A stretch of DNA of 64,000 nt from Dendrophyllia cribrosa (lineage: Eukaryota; Cnidaria; Anthozoa; Scleractinia; Dendrophylliidae), in the NCBI GenBank assembly GCA_024195265.1, contig JAJLRJ010000004.1, positions 4,023,659 to 4,087,658 on the forward strand, written 5' to 3'. Position numbers and translations under genes: made by a program. Below the pieces are notes generated by a model. It searched no databases. It had not been told where the DNA came from and saw nothing but the letters and a program-made list of their open reading frames with translations. Every line of letters starts with the position of its first letter. Within the stretch, counting starts at the first letter, position 1. Shown here piece by piece: positions 10,915 through 20,993 of this stretch.

Positions 10915-11190
10915 AAGACCACCCCGATATTTCAAGCAACCTGTCCTTTTGCGCTTGGAATATCAACGGACTATCTTCCAAATACCTTGGAAACAAGTAC
11001 CAAAGTATTGATTTTTTGAGCGTTGTTGATAATTCTGATTTTATCGTACTAACCGAAATTGGCAATTGCTCTGATTTGGAAATAGCCGGATATAAATCTT
11101 TTGTTCAATGTTCCACTCCTAACCAGTCGAGAAAAGGTGGTCGGAACTCTGGAGGAATAGCTTTATTACTCGTGGCGAAGCACACGAGTT
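10915..11190 (+). pseudogene. LINE ORF2 endonuclease, first half
   Basis: The translation contains FCAWNINGL, then DFIVLTEI and SGGIALL, matching the first blocks of the APE-type endonuclease (N and E catalytic residues) of non-LTR retrotransposons. The domain breaks off at about 11190 and resumes at about 12800, on the far side of a 1.6-kb insertion. Confidence 0.8.
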
Positions 11191-11953
11191 GTAAATCTGG
11201 CTTTGACTTTTCTTGTTTTTTTTTTCGTGTCACATTAGCGCATGCAAATTTATGCATGCATATTTTAGTTTATGTCGACGACTATATGGCTTTCAGCCAT
11301 GAAATACATACCGCAGAATTTCTCCGTGTGTTGACAGTGACAAGCAAAGTAAAGAACTACAGCGTACAATTGCACGTTTTCAAGACAATGCAAGGCGTTC
11401 ATGGATGGATAGGACCGTTTGATATTATTCCTGTGGGATTTTTGATCCGGCAAGTTTTGTGTTTTATATAACTTGCAATTTGCTTAGCGATCGAGCTTTG
11501 AAGTGTCGGCTACTGAATGTAGTGAATGTAGTGTAGTCTTACTTTTAAACCCGTGTATACACGCAAGCATAATGCACGGGTTTTCGGAAACGGTGACTAA
11601 ATAAAATTCTCTCACTCACTCACTCGCTCCTCAATTCCATCAGCTGTAAACTTCGTGAGTATTAAATGCTTTGTTACGAATACGTTTCGTAACAAGAACA
11701 ACGTGAATCCAACGATAACAATAATTAATTTGATTTATACGAATATAAACAACAATAAGCTTAAAGATTTTTCGCATTTGGAGTTTTTAGTGCAACGTTA
11801 AAATCTATTTAAAAGGATTTTTCAACCGAGACACGCGTTTTGATGCGTATCTACCTTAAAGGGACACTGTCACGAGGGCGCATGCGCGGGTTTTTCGAAT
11901 CGAAACTTGAAAAGTTCAACCTGAATTTTTCAAGTTGAACCGTCAATTTCAAA

Positions 11954-12202
11954 ATGGCGTCGACTAGTGGTGGCGGTGGATGGAAAAGAACCAATTCGGG
12001 ACGGAAGAGGAAGTTCGAGGATCAAGCAGAATATAAGATAGCGTGGTCTAGAAACCTCAAACGAATATATTTGGAAAATCGGATATTTAGGTCGTGGCTT
12101 CAGGCTAAATTCGATGCCGGGTATGAAGCTTCCAGTGACAGCGACTTCGTCGCCCATTTGTTGTCGTTGGAATATCGTCGAAGGTATGCTATGTTTTCAT
12201 GA
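11954..12202 (+). other. exon-like ORF fragment
   Basis: An 82-residue frame has a basic start and the pattern YKIAWSRNLKRIYLE then HLLSLEYRRR. It lies shortly after AAAGGGACACTGTCAC preceded by TTA, which resembles the left end of a TTAA-type element. It could be the first coding exon of such an element whose remainder is missing. I do not recognise a function. Confidence 0.35.
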
Positions 12203-12264
12203 CTTTGGCTTCAGTTTGCCCTCCTCAGGACGAGTGGCTCCTTGACGGAACCAAAAAAATGATG

Positions 12265-12360
12265 AGCCTACGACACGAGGTATTCCCAGGCGGTCACCCA
12301 TCCAAGTACTAACCTCGCCCGACAGGGCTTAACTTCGGTGACCGGACGAGAACCGGCGCA
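12265..12360 (-). rRNA. 5S rRNA-like sequence, 3' four-fifths
   Basis: The reverse strand reads TCTCGTCCGGTCACCGAAGT, then AAGCCCTGTCGGGCGAGG, then TTAGTACTTGGATGGGTGAC and CGCCTGGGAATACCTCGTG. These are the box A, intermediate and box C regions of 5S rRNA and its 3' arm. The first 20-25 bases of a normal 5S gene are not recognisable. A full 5S gene is about 120 bp, so this is a truncated copy or the head of a 5S-derived SINE. The pol III internal control region is complete, so transcription is possible. Confidence 0.8.
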
Positions 12361-12420
12361 TGTCAACCCTTGACAGTCTCCGTTTAAAATAATAAAATTT
12401 AAACATTGTCGAATAAGTGT

Positions 12421-12490
12421 TCTTCGACAGCGCAGTGGGTAGATGTTTTGCCTCAGCCCCGGACGGCCCAGGTTCAAGTCACGTTCGAGA
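12421..12490 (+). repeat. tRNA-like (SINE-type) sequence
   Basis: A box A-like stretch (GCGCAGTGGGTAGATG, 12430) and a box B-like stretch (GGTTCAAGTC, 12471) are about 40 bases apart, as in tRNA-derived SINEs. A long T-run follows at 12494. It points away from the 5S-like piece 60 bp to its left. I could not fold a convincing cloverleaf by eye. Confidence 0.5.
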
Positions 12491-12799
12491 CATTTTTTTT
12501 TTTTTTTTTGTCCTTTTTTTTTTTCCTTCCTTCGGACTGGACATTATGAAAGTGATGTTCTGTTTGTTTTTTCCCGTTCGTCAAAAATCCTTACGTTTAT
12601 CTTTTTTTTTAAATATCGAACCGTGTCAGTGTGAAAACGTAAGCTTACGGCAATATTGCGTTACGCGTTCGCATTTCTTCTACACGGGTTGTCTCTTAGG
12701 AGCCTTTGATTAGACATAATTTTAAGCTTCTGTTTCTCCGTAAAAGCACTCAAAACACACGGGAAACACTGCTGCAATAATTTAAAGACGACACGAGTT

Positions 12800-13460
12800 C
12801 AAGCTGTGTACAGCTTCTTGTTTTACAAAAACAAACTCCATAAAAATATTTCAATCACGAAAACAACTCAAAATTTTTTATGGTTCAAAATCGAGAAAAG
12901 TTTCTTAAATTCGGAGAAGGATATTTATGTTTGCGGGGTGTATATACCTCCGTGTAACTCAAAATATTTCGATCTCGAAATTTTTGATCAGCTGGAGCAA
13001 GACATAGTACACTGTTTTACAACAGGATCAGTAATTCTTATGGGGGATTTTAATTCAAGAACCGGAAAATACTCCGATACTGTCTCACAAGGGGGAAACA
13101 GCATAATTACTAATGATCAGTCGGAATCAGCTTTTCAACCAGCCCGAAGAAATAGTTTTGATAATGTATTAAATAGTCATGGGAAAAAACTATTAGAAGT
13201 TTGCAAAAACCTTGATCTAAGAATAGTTAATGGCAGAGTCAATGGAGATACCCTAGGCAGACCCACTTTTCATGGAAAAAACGGGACAAGCGTTATTGAT
13301 CACATAATATGCGATCAGTGCACATTTCTAAACGTTGCCAATTTTGTTGTTAAACAGCCGTCCTACTTGTCGGACCACAGTGCCATTGTAGCATGGTTGA
13401 ATCTTAACACCAGCTTACCAGCAAGCGAAACCCAAACTTCAACCTCCACCAATAGATTAA
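12800..13460 (+). pseudogene. LINE ORF2 endonuclease, second half
   Basis: The frame contains YVCGVYIPP, VILMGDFNSRTG, GRPTFHG and SVIDHIICD ending in YLSDHSAIV. These are the GDFN, IDH/D and SDH blocks of the APE-type endonuclease that nicks target DNA in non-LTR retrotransposons. The coding sequence is lost after 13460, before any reverse transcriptase motif. The RT part appears 20 kb away at 33415, with roughly 1 kb of linker missing. Confidence 0.85.
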
Positions 13461-14575
13461 TAAGTCTGCCACGCCATACTCATAAAACCTGTGCCCGCAT
13501 TTTTCATGGTCATGGCTAGCGGAATGTTTCGCGGGCGCGCCGTGTTCCCGAGCTCCGCAGTCGCGCAGGACTAGCTAGCTCGCGGGCGCGTATGACGTCG
13601 CAAAACATGCGCGTATAACGCCACACGCGCGGCTACACAGCCGTCAGCTCGGAAAACACTTTTCAAAGTTTTAAAAAAGTTGGATCTTTCGCAGTGTTTA
13701 GCTGAGCAGTAAAGTCGTTGTTTCCCTGCATTTTTTCGCGGTTTGCTACTCAAGACAGGGATACTAATTAAGGGGTACTCAGAAGCCGCTTTAGTGGAAA
13801 AAGAAGAGCTTTCAGGGATAAAATCTTGCCGCGAGGAACCCTCATACGTTTTTATCAATGCAGGAGCAATGCTGGGAGATGCCTTGTTTTTATTACGGAT
13901 TTCAGAACCGAAGAAGCGGAGTTTTAACGAATTTCCAAGCAGTCCAGTGACTTAAAGGTAAAACAAATTACATTTTTCGATGGGAATTTATGTTGATATC
14001 AATTTTTGATTGACTTTTTCTTTGTGTTCTCTTAAGTTTTGGAGACATGTTTATGAAACGTGCTCAAATTAAGTCGTGTTGTTATCTTGAATTTCATCGA
14101 GGACAGCTCTGCCTTGATGCGTTATAAATAGTACGTGTTTTGCTTTTAAACATAAACTAATGGAGATTTGAATAAAATTTTGCGAAAGAAGATTGTGTTG
14201 TCCATTTTTATGTGTTTGTTCATTCATTACAGAGATTGAAAACCGATTTTATGTAAACAAAACAAGACTTAGATTTTATACTCGCGTCGCCTTATGCAAA
14301 TATGCCTTTTGTTTATTTTTGCAATTTTGATTTCCAAATCAGTTTCGCGGGCATTTTTTGACAAGCAACAACTGTATTTTCGGAAAATAGTCGTAATAGT
14401 TATTCTAGACGGAGAAAAAGTTGTTTTTGTGAACCTTTGTACGGTCTAAATGTACTGTGCAGACGGTCGGGTAATACTGTTTTTGAGAATTGCTAAAATT
14501 GAAAAATAGCCCGGTCGTCAATATGAATCTTAATTCTTGTGCTTCCGACCTTTCACCTATTAGTTAAGTTCCATC
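13461..14575. other. no recognised gene; CpG-rich start
   Basis: At 13510-13640 the DNA is rich in CG (GCGGGCGCGCC, GCGCGTATAACGCC), unlike the surrounding AT-rich sequence, as at a promoter or element end. A 70-residue frame at 13743-13955 has no recognisable domain. The rest is AT-rich and non-coding. Confidence 0.4.
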
Positions 14576-14960
14576 TTAGGGACGGACCATTAGATTTTTG
14601 AGGGGGGGGGGGGGGGGGGGGGGGGGGGTGGGCAAATACCAAAAAAAAATTCGAGCACGGCCTTGAACTGCAAAAAAATATCGTGCAAAACAATACCCCC
14701 AGAAAAAAAAATTCCTGCAAAGCTTTATATTTTTAGAACAATATTTTATATCCAGGAGCAGATGGTCAGAACACAAATAAATCACACTGACGTTGTAGAA
14801 TGTTAGCAACTTATGAGCGCATGGGGAGGATCAAATGTTCTATCTTTTCATTGGCTTGTTTAGTTTAGCCAATAACAATGGTTTATTTTTGACCCGACGT
14901 AAGTTGTGTTTCTTTGTAGGCTTTTTAGCTGATTTCATAAGCATGTAAGATATTTTCTGA

Positions 14961-14966
14961 CACAAG
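14961..14966 (+). repeat. 6-bp target duplication, left (CACAAG)
   Basis: CACAAG lies directly outside the left end of the Polinton and is repeated at 32037-32042. Polintons characteristically make 6-bp duplications. Confidence 0.95.
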
Positions 14967-15255
14967 AGTAGTTAGTAGAGAGGGAGTCAAATACGGTTTT
15001 TTGACCCGATTTCCAATTTGTTGCGCCGATAATCAATTTTTTCTCACTTCGCTCGAAAAAATTGCTTATCGGCGAAACAAATTGGAAATCGGCTCAAAAA
15101 ACCGTATTTGACGTCCCTCTCTACTAACTACTCTGTATAACCGGCCTCAAACCCTCGTAAGAGGAGCTAAAGGCGTTTTCCCCGAGCCCACCCGCAACGG
15201 CAAGCGAGGCATCACCAATTGAAGAAACAACATCCCTCCATATATGGCACAACCC
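14967..15255 (+). repeat. left TIR of the Polinton, with terminal foldback
   Basis: It is the inverse of 31749-32036 with only one T-run length difference noticed. The outermost 166 bp (14967-15132) is itself a near-perfect inverted repeat: AGTAGTTAGTAGAGAGGGA at the outside is mirrored by TCCCTCTCTACTAACTACT at 15114-15132, with a loop around 15040-15055 and a handful of mismatches. The inner part holds a CCAATTGAAGAAA box and CCATATATGG, which together resemble the element's own promoters. Confidence 0.95.
15215..15247 (+). promoter_or_regulatory. TIR-borne early-type promoter candidate
   Basis: CCAATTGAAGAAA (15215-15227) is followed after 10 bases by CCATATATGG (15238-15247). The same unit lies in the right TIR. 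The ATG at 15244 opens a short frame in phase with the PolB start at 15316. Confidence 0.55.
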
Positions 15256-15279
15256 TCTCAACGACCAAGCGGGGCATCA

Positions 15280-15315
15280 CCAATTGAAGAAATTAAAAAC
15301 CCTTATATATACGCA
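15280..15315 (+). promoter_or_regulatory. early-type promoter of PolB
   Basis: CCAATTGAAGAAA (15280-15292), 11 bases, TATATATAC (15304-15312), 3 bases, then ATG at 15316. The arrangement repeats upstream of the exonuclease and the 150-residue zinc-binding gene and fixes the PolB start. Confidence 0.7.
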
Positions 15316-18300
15316 ATGCCACAACCCCGGCGAAGACGGCGTGATGACGATCAACGCGAGCTGATTGCCTGGCTGGACGAACAGGCACGAAATCTCGGAT
15401 TTTCAACAATTTATTCAACTCTATGATCGGGTTGATCAATGGGTTGAACAAGGCAGACGAACATTCCGGTTTCGCTTTGTAAACAATCTCGAAAATTCTC
15501 TTGTCGCCAGAATTTTGAACAAAATCAAGCAACATGTTCACACACGCCACACAATCAACTTACGCTTCACATTCGAGTTACGAAGCACTGAAACCGAGGA
15601 GTTGAGAATGTTTTATCAAAACAACCACAACAGTCGTTGGCTATCCACTCTTTCCGAGACACGACAGTGGCTGCAAGCTCAGGAAGAGCTTCGTCTTCAA
15701 AACGCAAGACTCAACAGACCTGACACCAAATGGGTTTACGAGCGCACTGCCCTGCTTGATGTCAAAGTCGTGTTGGATCGGCAACCCTTGCAAATAGGGC
15801 TCGGGCGGCTTCCTGATTGGATTCGCAACAAAAGAGAAGTCATTGCTCTTGACACTTTCAACGACAATCTTTGTCTCTTTCGTTGCTTGGCTGTCCATCG
15901 AGGAGCTCGTAGAGATTTCAACACTCGCAGATCCAGAGAACTTGCGGAAAGCTTCTTCGCAGTTTATCCGGGGCTTCGAGGCCAGCTAAATTTGCAGCAC
16001 TTCTCCAAAATCGAAAGGCATTTCAAGCAAGGAATTGCCGCATATCTTGTTCACCGCAATGGTGACTTCACTTTATCTCACACTCCTGTGAATTACGACA
16101 AGGTGGGCACTCCAACCATGACTGTCGGTATTCATGAGGGCCACTCCTTCTTGATCACCAATATCAATAAAGTCACAAACAATTACACTTGTGGCGAGTG
16201 TGGCGGGAGGTTCACACGGGCTGATAACTTGAAGCGCCACTCCAAGACGTGTACTCGTGGCCAAACCAAAATCGACTGCCCTGGGAAACGTATCCTCCCT
16301 CCGGAGTCAGCTTTTGAGAAAGCCTTTTACCCAGAAGGAGGTTTCGGTGTCAAGGGTGTGTGCTGGCTGGAGTGGGAGGCGAAACAGGCCGGTATTCACA
16401 TCCACCATCACAGATGCGGGCATGGCGGTGAGAGTTATATTTGTGGGGCCCCAGTCGATGGCTATCACCCAGAAAGCAAGACAGTTTTTCAGTTCCACGG
16501 CTGTCACTGGCACGGTTGTGTGGAATGTTACCCCGAGGGAACGAGGGACGAAGCAGTTCATGTTGACCGAAGGGGCAACACAATCACAAGGACGATTGCT
16601 TACCAAAAGACTCTGCAACGAACTCAGTTTCTTCAAGACGCCGGGTACACCGTGGTGGAACGGTGGGAGCATGAACGGCCTGCCCCCTGGTGGAATGATC
16701 GTTGCCCACAGAAAATAAACAAAACATATCCCCACGCGATCGTCTATGACTTCGAAGCGTACCAGGACAAGACCAAGGCAGCTCGTCCGACACACGATCT
16801 CTCTTATGAAAGCGAGCATGTGCCAATCTCAGTCTCCATTGCCGACACGTTGAATCCTGAGCCTGAGTACATTTGCTCCAAAGATCCTGACGAGCTTATC
16901 AGGCTGTTTTATGCCTCCCTGGAGCGGCGAAGCGCAGCCATCCGAGAAGACGTGGCTGTAAAATACATGCCTCCAGACCTTGAGAATCTTCCTGAGAAGC
17001 AACTCAAACTCATCGACAAATGGTGCAACCAAGTGCCTGTGGTCGGCTTCAACTCAGGCCATTACGATCTCAAGCTTATCCGCAAGTACTTTGTTACTCA
17101 TCTCGCTGGCGAGAACGAGGTCTTCGCCGCGGAGAAAGAGGGGCGCATCATGTTCATCAACACCCCCAGCTACAAGTTCTTGGACATCATGAATTATTTG
17201 GCCCCAGGCATCACGTACGACAAGTGGGTCAAGACGTATGGAGCGACACAGACCAAGTCCTGGCTTCCATACGAGTGGTTTGACAGCGCTGACAAGCTGG
17301 ATTACCCGGGGCTTCCTCCATACGAGCGCTGGTACTCACAACTCAAAAAGGCCTTCGTTATTTCTCCCGAGGAGCACAAAGAATGCAATCGCATCTTCCA
17401 CGAGAAAGGTATGAAGAAATTCGGAGACTGGCTTGAGCATTATAACAATCTCGACGTGGCTCCATTCCTCGAAGCTCTCCAAACGATGAAGGGGTTTTAC
17501 ACGGGTCTCGGAGTTGACATCTTCAAAGACGCGGTCTCCTTGCCAGGCGTATCAATGCAATACGTCTTGCGAGGCTCATTGAGAGGTCGCAATGCTCCAG
17601 CCCTATACGCCCCCGGACCAGAAGCTTACGCCATGCTGAAGGGGGCTGTGGTTGGCGGGCCAAGCCTAGTCTTCACCCGCAAACACGTAAGCGGCGAAAC
17701 CCGTATCCGTTCTCACAAATACGGCGACTTAGCGCGCATCACGAAACGGATTGTGGGGTTCGATGCTAACTCCCTTTACCCAAGCACGATGCTGCAGAAG
17801 ATGCCTTGTGGTAAAGAGAAGGTTGTGCATTACGATGCTCCGGAGCAGGCGGCGAGAGCTCTTGAAATGAATCTGAGGCTGCATACAGGCGGACGGTTCG
17901 GGTTTGCGGAAGTGGACATCGAAGTCCCCCAAGTGTTGTGGGAGCAGTTCGAAGAGTTTCCCCCGCTCTTCATCAACCAAGCAGTGCCTGACGAATTTGT
18001 TCCATAGCACATGCGCGATTACCTCCAAGAAAGTGGTCGAACCCGCTTTCCCGACCAGAAAAAGCTTCTGGGTGTGTTGTCAGCGAAAAAGATGCTGATC
18101 TACGCCCCCCTCTTGAAGTGGTATCTCAACATCGGGCTTAAGATCACGGCAGTCTATCGCACGATCGATTACATGCACCAAAAGCTCTTCGACTGGTTCG
18201 TTCGCGAGGTCGCCGACAACCGAAGGAAAGGCGACGCTGACAAGGATAAGGCCCTGCTTGCTGAAGTGTTCAAGCTCCTTGGCAACAGCGCTTACGGCAA

Positions 18301-19036
18301 GTTCATCGAAGCAGTGGAGCGCCAGACAAGAACGTTGTACACAATTGACGAGGATGAGGTCGACAAGCATCTCCGCTCACCCTTGTTCGATGACCTCGAA
18401 GAGATTGGAGCTGCTTACAAGATCGAGCTGCGCAAGCAAAAGGTCACAATCGACCGTCCCTTTCAAGTGGGCATTGTTGTGTATCAACTTGCCAAACTTC
18501 GCATGTTGGAGTTCTATTACGACTTCCTAGATTACTTCATCGACAGGCGCGACTTCGAGCTCATCCAGATGGACACGGACAGCATGTACTTCGCTCTTGC
18601 TCACGACACTCTGGAAGAGGCCGTTCGTCCTGAACTTCGCGCCCAGTTCGAGGCGGAGAAGAAGAATTGGTTGGCGTGGGACAAGTGGAGTGGCAGAGAG
18701 CCTGGTTTGTTCAAGCTTGAGAAGGAAGGCACACGGGCCATCGCCCTGTGCAGCAAGTGTTATTTCGTCGAAAACCAGGCTAGCGGTGAGGCCAAGATGT
18801 CCTCCAAGGGCGTCAACAAGAAGCAGAACGAGCTTCGCTGGGAAAGGTACGAAAGAGCCCTGCAAGGGGGCCGGGACATGGCCACCAACAGGGGCTTCCG
18901 AATGCACAACGGTGCCATGTTCACTTACGAGCAGCACAAGCTGGGCCTCTCTGCTTATTACGACAAGCGTTGGGTTCTGCCAGACGGCATCCACACAGAA
19001 CCAATCGAGTTTCACAACCCAGCTGGAGGCAACTGA
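15316..19036 (+). pseudogene. polB: protein-primed family B DNA polymerase (PolB), broken
   Basis: PolB replicates the linear Polinton genome from protein-primed ends. The start at 15316 follows a TATATATAC box. A frame change at about 15390-15410 separates the first 30 codons (basic RRRRR) from the main frame. An OTU-like block (NDNLCLFRCLAVH, GHSFLITN) and a C2H2 finger (about 16191-16253) precede a nuclease-like segment (VDGYHPESK, FHGCHWHGC). Exo I has DFE at 16748 and Exo II has FNSGHYD near 17050. Polymerase motif A is DANSLYPS at 17762, motif B GNSAYG near 18280, and motif C MDTDSMY at 18572. An in-frame TAG at 18005-18007 falls between motifs A and B and splits the palm. The 3' end overlaps the convergent integrase by 25 bp. 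Total length is about 1240 codons, normal for Polintons. Confidence 0.95.
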
Positions 19037-20001
19037 GTGCCCGGTGGCACAACCATCAGCTCTTCACGAACAAACCCTCTCTTAGGGCCATCGTAGAGAT
19101 AATACACGACAGGGGCATCTGGCCTTGTGACAACCTTCTCAATGTTGTAGACCTTCAAAGACCAGATCGGGTCAGTCGCACGCCTCCCGCCCCCTTCCAG
19201 TTCACCAGGCTGGTACAGATATCTCACACTCGCCCGTGGTGGGAGCTTTTTCTCCTTCTCCCCAACTGGCCTAGCATATGGTGTCGCAGGCTTGGCAGAA
19301 ACGGCTTTCTCTTTGATTGCTTGAGCGGGCTTCTTGCCAGTGAGTCTTGTTACTTCATTGTTCAAGGCCGAGACAACATCTGGCAGCCTTTTGACCCATG
19401 CAGTCGAACGGCCAGAGGGCATATTCATTTCAACGGCATACTGATAAACAAACAGTCTTTCAGCCAGGGTTCGGTTGAATCTCTCCACAATTGCTTGGTC
19501 TCTGTGGATATCAACCCGTCCGCGGCGAATGACCGTTTTGTTGTTTTCCATTATCTTAGTCACAGCCCCCATAAACTCTTTCCCAGGGTCAACTTGCAAG
19601 AGTTGAGGCCATTTCAAAGGCCCACGTCTGTAAATCTTTTGAAATGCCCTTGAGACTTCTTCAGACTCTTTCGAAGTCAGAGGCTCTGCTGCTTTGTATC
19701 GGCTAGCCACATCCACAAGGGTTAATGCGTATTTGTAAACCTTTCTCCCGCGTGGAAGTTTGTCGTGTGGCAGGAAGAGAAGATCTGCTTGATGCACTGC
19801 ATTGGGTCTAGAGACATCAAACTTGGGTCGAGGGATAGCGCGTGGCGCTGGGAGGTAAACTTGCCAAAGGGCTTGTTTGACCAGCCATTTCTTTGCGACA
19901 TCATCAGAGACCTTGGCCGCAGCAGCTAGCTTTTTCACAGCGGCAAGCCCTTTCCAATACCCTTTCGGGCTGTAATAGATCTTTGAGAGTTTCGCCTCCA
20001 T
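19012..20001 (-). CDS. int: retroviral-type DDE integrase
   Basis: This intact 329-residue protein inserts the element and makes the 6-bp duplication. The core has HQAD (D73), LLQVDPGKEF (D138) and DQAIVERFN (E173), with 34 residues between D138 and E173, close to the classic D,D-35-E. An N-terminal basic helical part precedes it. A C-terminal beta-rich segment ending GFVREELMVV resembles the chromo/SH3-like tail of Polinton integrases. The start at 20001 lies 13 bases from GTATATAC (20015-20022). The gene overlaps the end of PolB tail to tail. It has only the TATA-type box and no CCAATTGAAG box, like the virion genes. Confidence 0.95.
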   Translation of the reverse strand: MEAKLSKIYYSPKGYWKGLAAVKKLAAAAKVSDDVAKKWLVKQALWQVYLPAPRAIPRPKFDVSRPNAVHQADLLFLPHDKLPRGRKVYKYALTLVDVASRYKAAEPLTSKESEEVSRAFQKIYRRGPLKWPQLLQVDPGKEFMGAVTKIMENNKTVIRRGRVDIHRDQAIVERFNRTLAERLFVYQYAVEMNMPSGRSTAWVKRLPDVVSALNNEVTRLTGKKPAQAIKEKAVSAKPATPYARPVGEKEKKLPPRASVRYLYQPGELEGGGRRATDPIWSLKVYNIEKVVTRPDAPVVYYLYDGPKRGFVREELMVVPPGTQLPPAGL

Positions 20002-20043
20002 AGGGGTGCGCGTGGTATATACTTATGTATTGTGTTGTTTTGT

Positions 20044-20481
20044 TTACAGAAAGCGATAAGCCGCATACCCACCCGCAAGCAGGGTGCCTCCAATGAACGC
20101 AAGTTCGCCATTCTTCTGTTGTGTGCTGGGCTTGTAGAAGTCCGAGAAGACAGGCTCTTTGTTGTCTTTTATTTGTTTATCTGGTTGCGTTTGATGCATT
20201 TGGTTATGCAAGATTAGGGCTTGGTCAGTGGTTTGGAAGTTTTTGCTAGCTTGGTGTTCCTTCCGATCGTTGGCTGCAATCCAGTCGAGGAGCTTGGTGC
20301 GGTCCTTCTGATATTTGGCGTAAGCCGCTTGGTATTGTTCCAGGGCGTGGTCATGTCGGATTTTCTCATCCATTGCCGCCTTGCCGTTATCACCAGACAG
20401 ATATTTTGCGAGATAATTGCCGCCCGTGAAAGCGGCCGCATTGAGAACAGCGCCAAGGGCCATTATTGCAATCGAGGCCAT
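20044..20481 (-). CDS. conserved Polinton small protein with DFYKPS-QKNGEL motif
   Basis: 145 residues. An N-terminal hydrophobic stretch (MASIAIMALGAVLNAAAF) is followed by a charged helical region (HDHALEQYQAAYAKYQKDR, LLDWI), then FSDFYKPSTQQKNGELAFI and a C-terminal membrane-like segment. I recognise SDFY-PS-QKNGEL as a recurrent Polinton signature, but its function is unknown to me; a virion or membrane role is likely. The start at 20481 is 3 bases from GTATACATAT (20485-20494). A second ATG at 20463 is possible. Confidence 0.75.
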   Translation of the reverse strand: MASIAIMALGAVLNAAAFTGGNYLAKYLSGDNGKAAMDEKIRHDHALEQYQAAYAKYQKDRTKLLDWIAANDRKEHQASKNFQTTDQALILHNQMHQTQPDKQIKDNKEPVFSDFYKPSTQQKNGELAFIGGTLLAGGYAAYRFL

Positions 20482-20498
20482 TGTGTATACATATGGTT

Positions 20499-20720
20499 TT
20501 ACAATTTGTCTGGGTGGATTTTCTGGTCATCGAGATATTTCTTGAGTGCGAGGGTGCCGGCCATGACCGCGGTGAATTTGACGTAATTCATCAAGCTGGC
20601 ACTGGGGTCTGCGGTGAAGTTCTCTTTGATGGTCTTTTTACCAATCCACCCAAGCCCGGCGACAAGGCCGGTGATTGTTGCGGCGTCGAGGATGGCCTTC
20701 ACAAGTTTGTTGTCAGACAT
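20499..20720 (-). CDS. small conserved Polinton membrane protein
   Basis: 73 residues: a hydrophobic helix (ITGLVAGLGWIGKK), then KENFTADPS and MNYVKFTAVMAGTLALKKYL. The GLGWIGKK and NYVKFT pattern recurs in Polintons. Function is unknown. A GTATACATATGA box at 20733 lies 12 bases from the start. It sits in a tight head-to-tail minus-strand series where each gene has its own box. Confidence 0.7.
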   Translation of the reverse strand: MSDNKLVKAILDAATITGLVAGLGWIGKKTIKENFTADPSASLMNYVKFTAVMAGTLALKKYLDDQKIHPDKL

Positions 20721-20748
20721 GGTTTGTGCCCAGTATACATATGATTTT

Positions 20749-20967
20749 TTATTTTTCTGACTCGACCTCGACCTCGACCTCGACCTCGACCTCGACCTCG
20801 ACCTCGACCTCGACCTCGACCTCGGGCTCGGGCTCGGGCTCAGGCTCGTTGTGTCTGTCCCTTAACACGAGGTAAATTGTTTTTAAGGAGCACACGGTAT
20901 TTCCATACCAAAGAATAATCAGGCTTCCGATTACAACAGCATCCACCACATTCCGGAAAAAACCCAT
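20749..20967 (-). CDS. small membrane protein with acidic Glu-Pro/Glu-Val tail
   Basis: 72 residues. One membrane segment (VVDAVVIGSLIILWYG) is followed by a basic loop and a C-terminal tail of EP then EV dipeptides. The tail is written by a perfect hexanucleotide repeat GAGGTC (about ten units, 20763-20822 on the opposite strand), so its length is likely to vary between copies. The start is 6 bases from GTATATATATGA (20974). I do not recognise a function. Confidence 0.65.
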   Translation of the reverse strand: MGFFRNVVDAVVIGSLIILWYGNTVCSLKTIYLVLRDRHNEPEPEPEPEVEVEVEVEVEVEVEVEVEVESEK

Positions 20968-20993
20968 GGTGCAGTATATATATGATTTTTTTT

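Larger units (their letters stand above)
11191..12790. mobile_element. composite insertion inside the LINE endonuclease
   Basis: The string ACACGAGTT occurs at both edges (11182-11190 and 12791-12799) and is a candidate target duplication. Inside are a retro-type 3' tail ending in CTCACTCACTCACTCGCTC (11606-11629), an exon-like frame at 11954, a 5S rRNA-like piece and a tRNA-like piece. The exact insertion history is not clear. The LINE reading frame does not rejoin perfectly, so an additional small indel is present. Confidence 0.5.

Noticed and set aside
12265..12360. Functional 5S rRNA gene
   Set aside because: The first 20-25 bases do not match 5S rRNA, and it is a single piece inside a retroelement insertion.
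14602..14628. G-quadruplex with regulatory role at the long G-runs
   Set aside because: The runs (172, 14602, 33303, 36480, 62329) sit in non-autonomous element ends or broken genes, and their lengths may be assembly-dependent. Nothing links them to regulation.
20763..20822. CRISPR-like or satellite array
   Set aside because: The GAGGTC repeat has no spacers, is only about ten units long, and lies inside a small gene as its coding tail.
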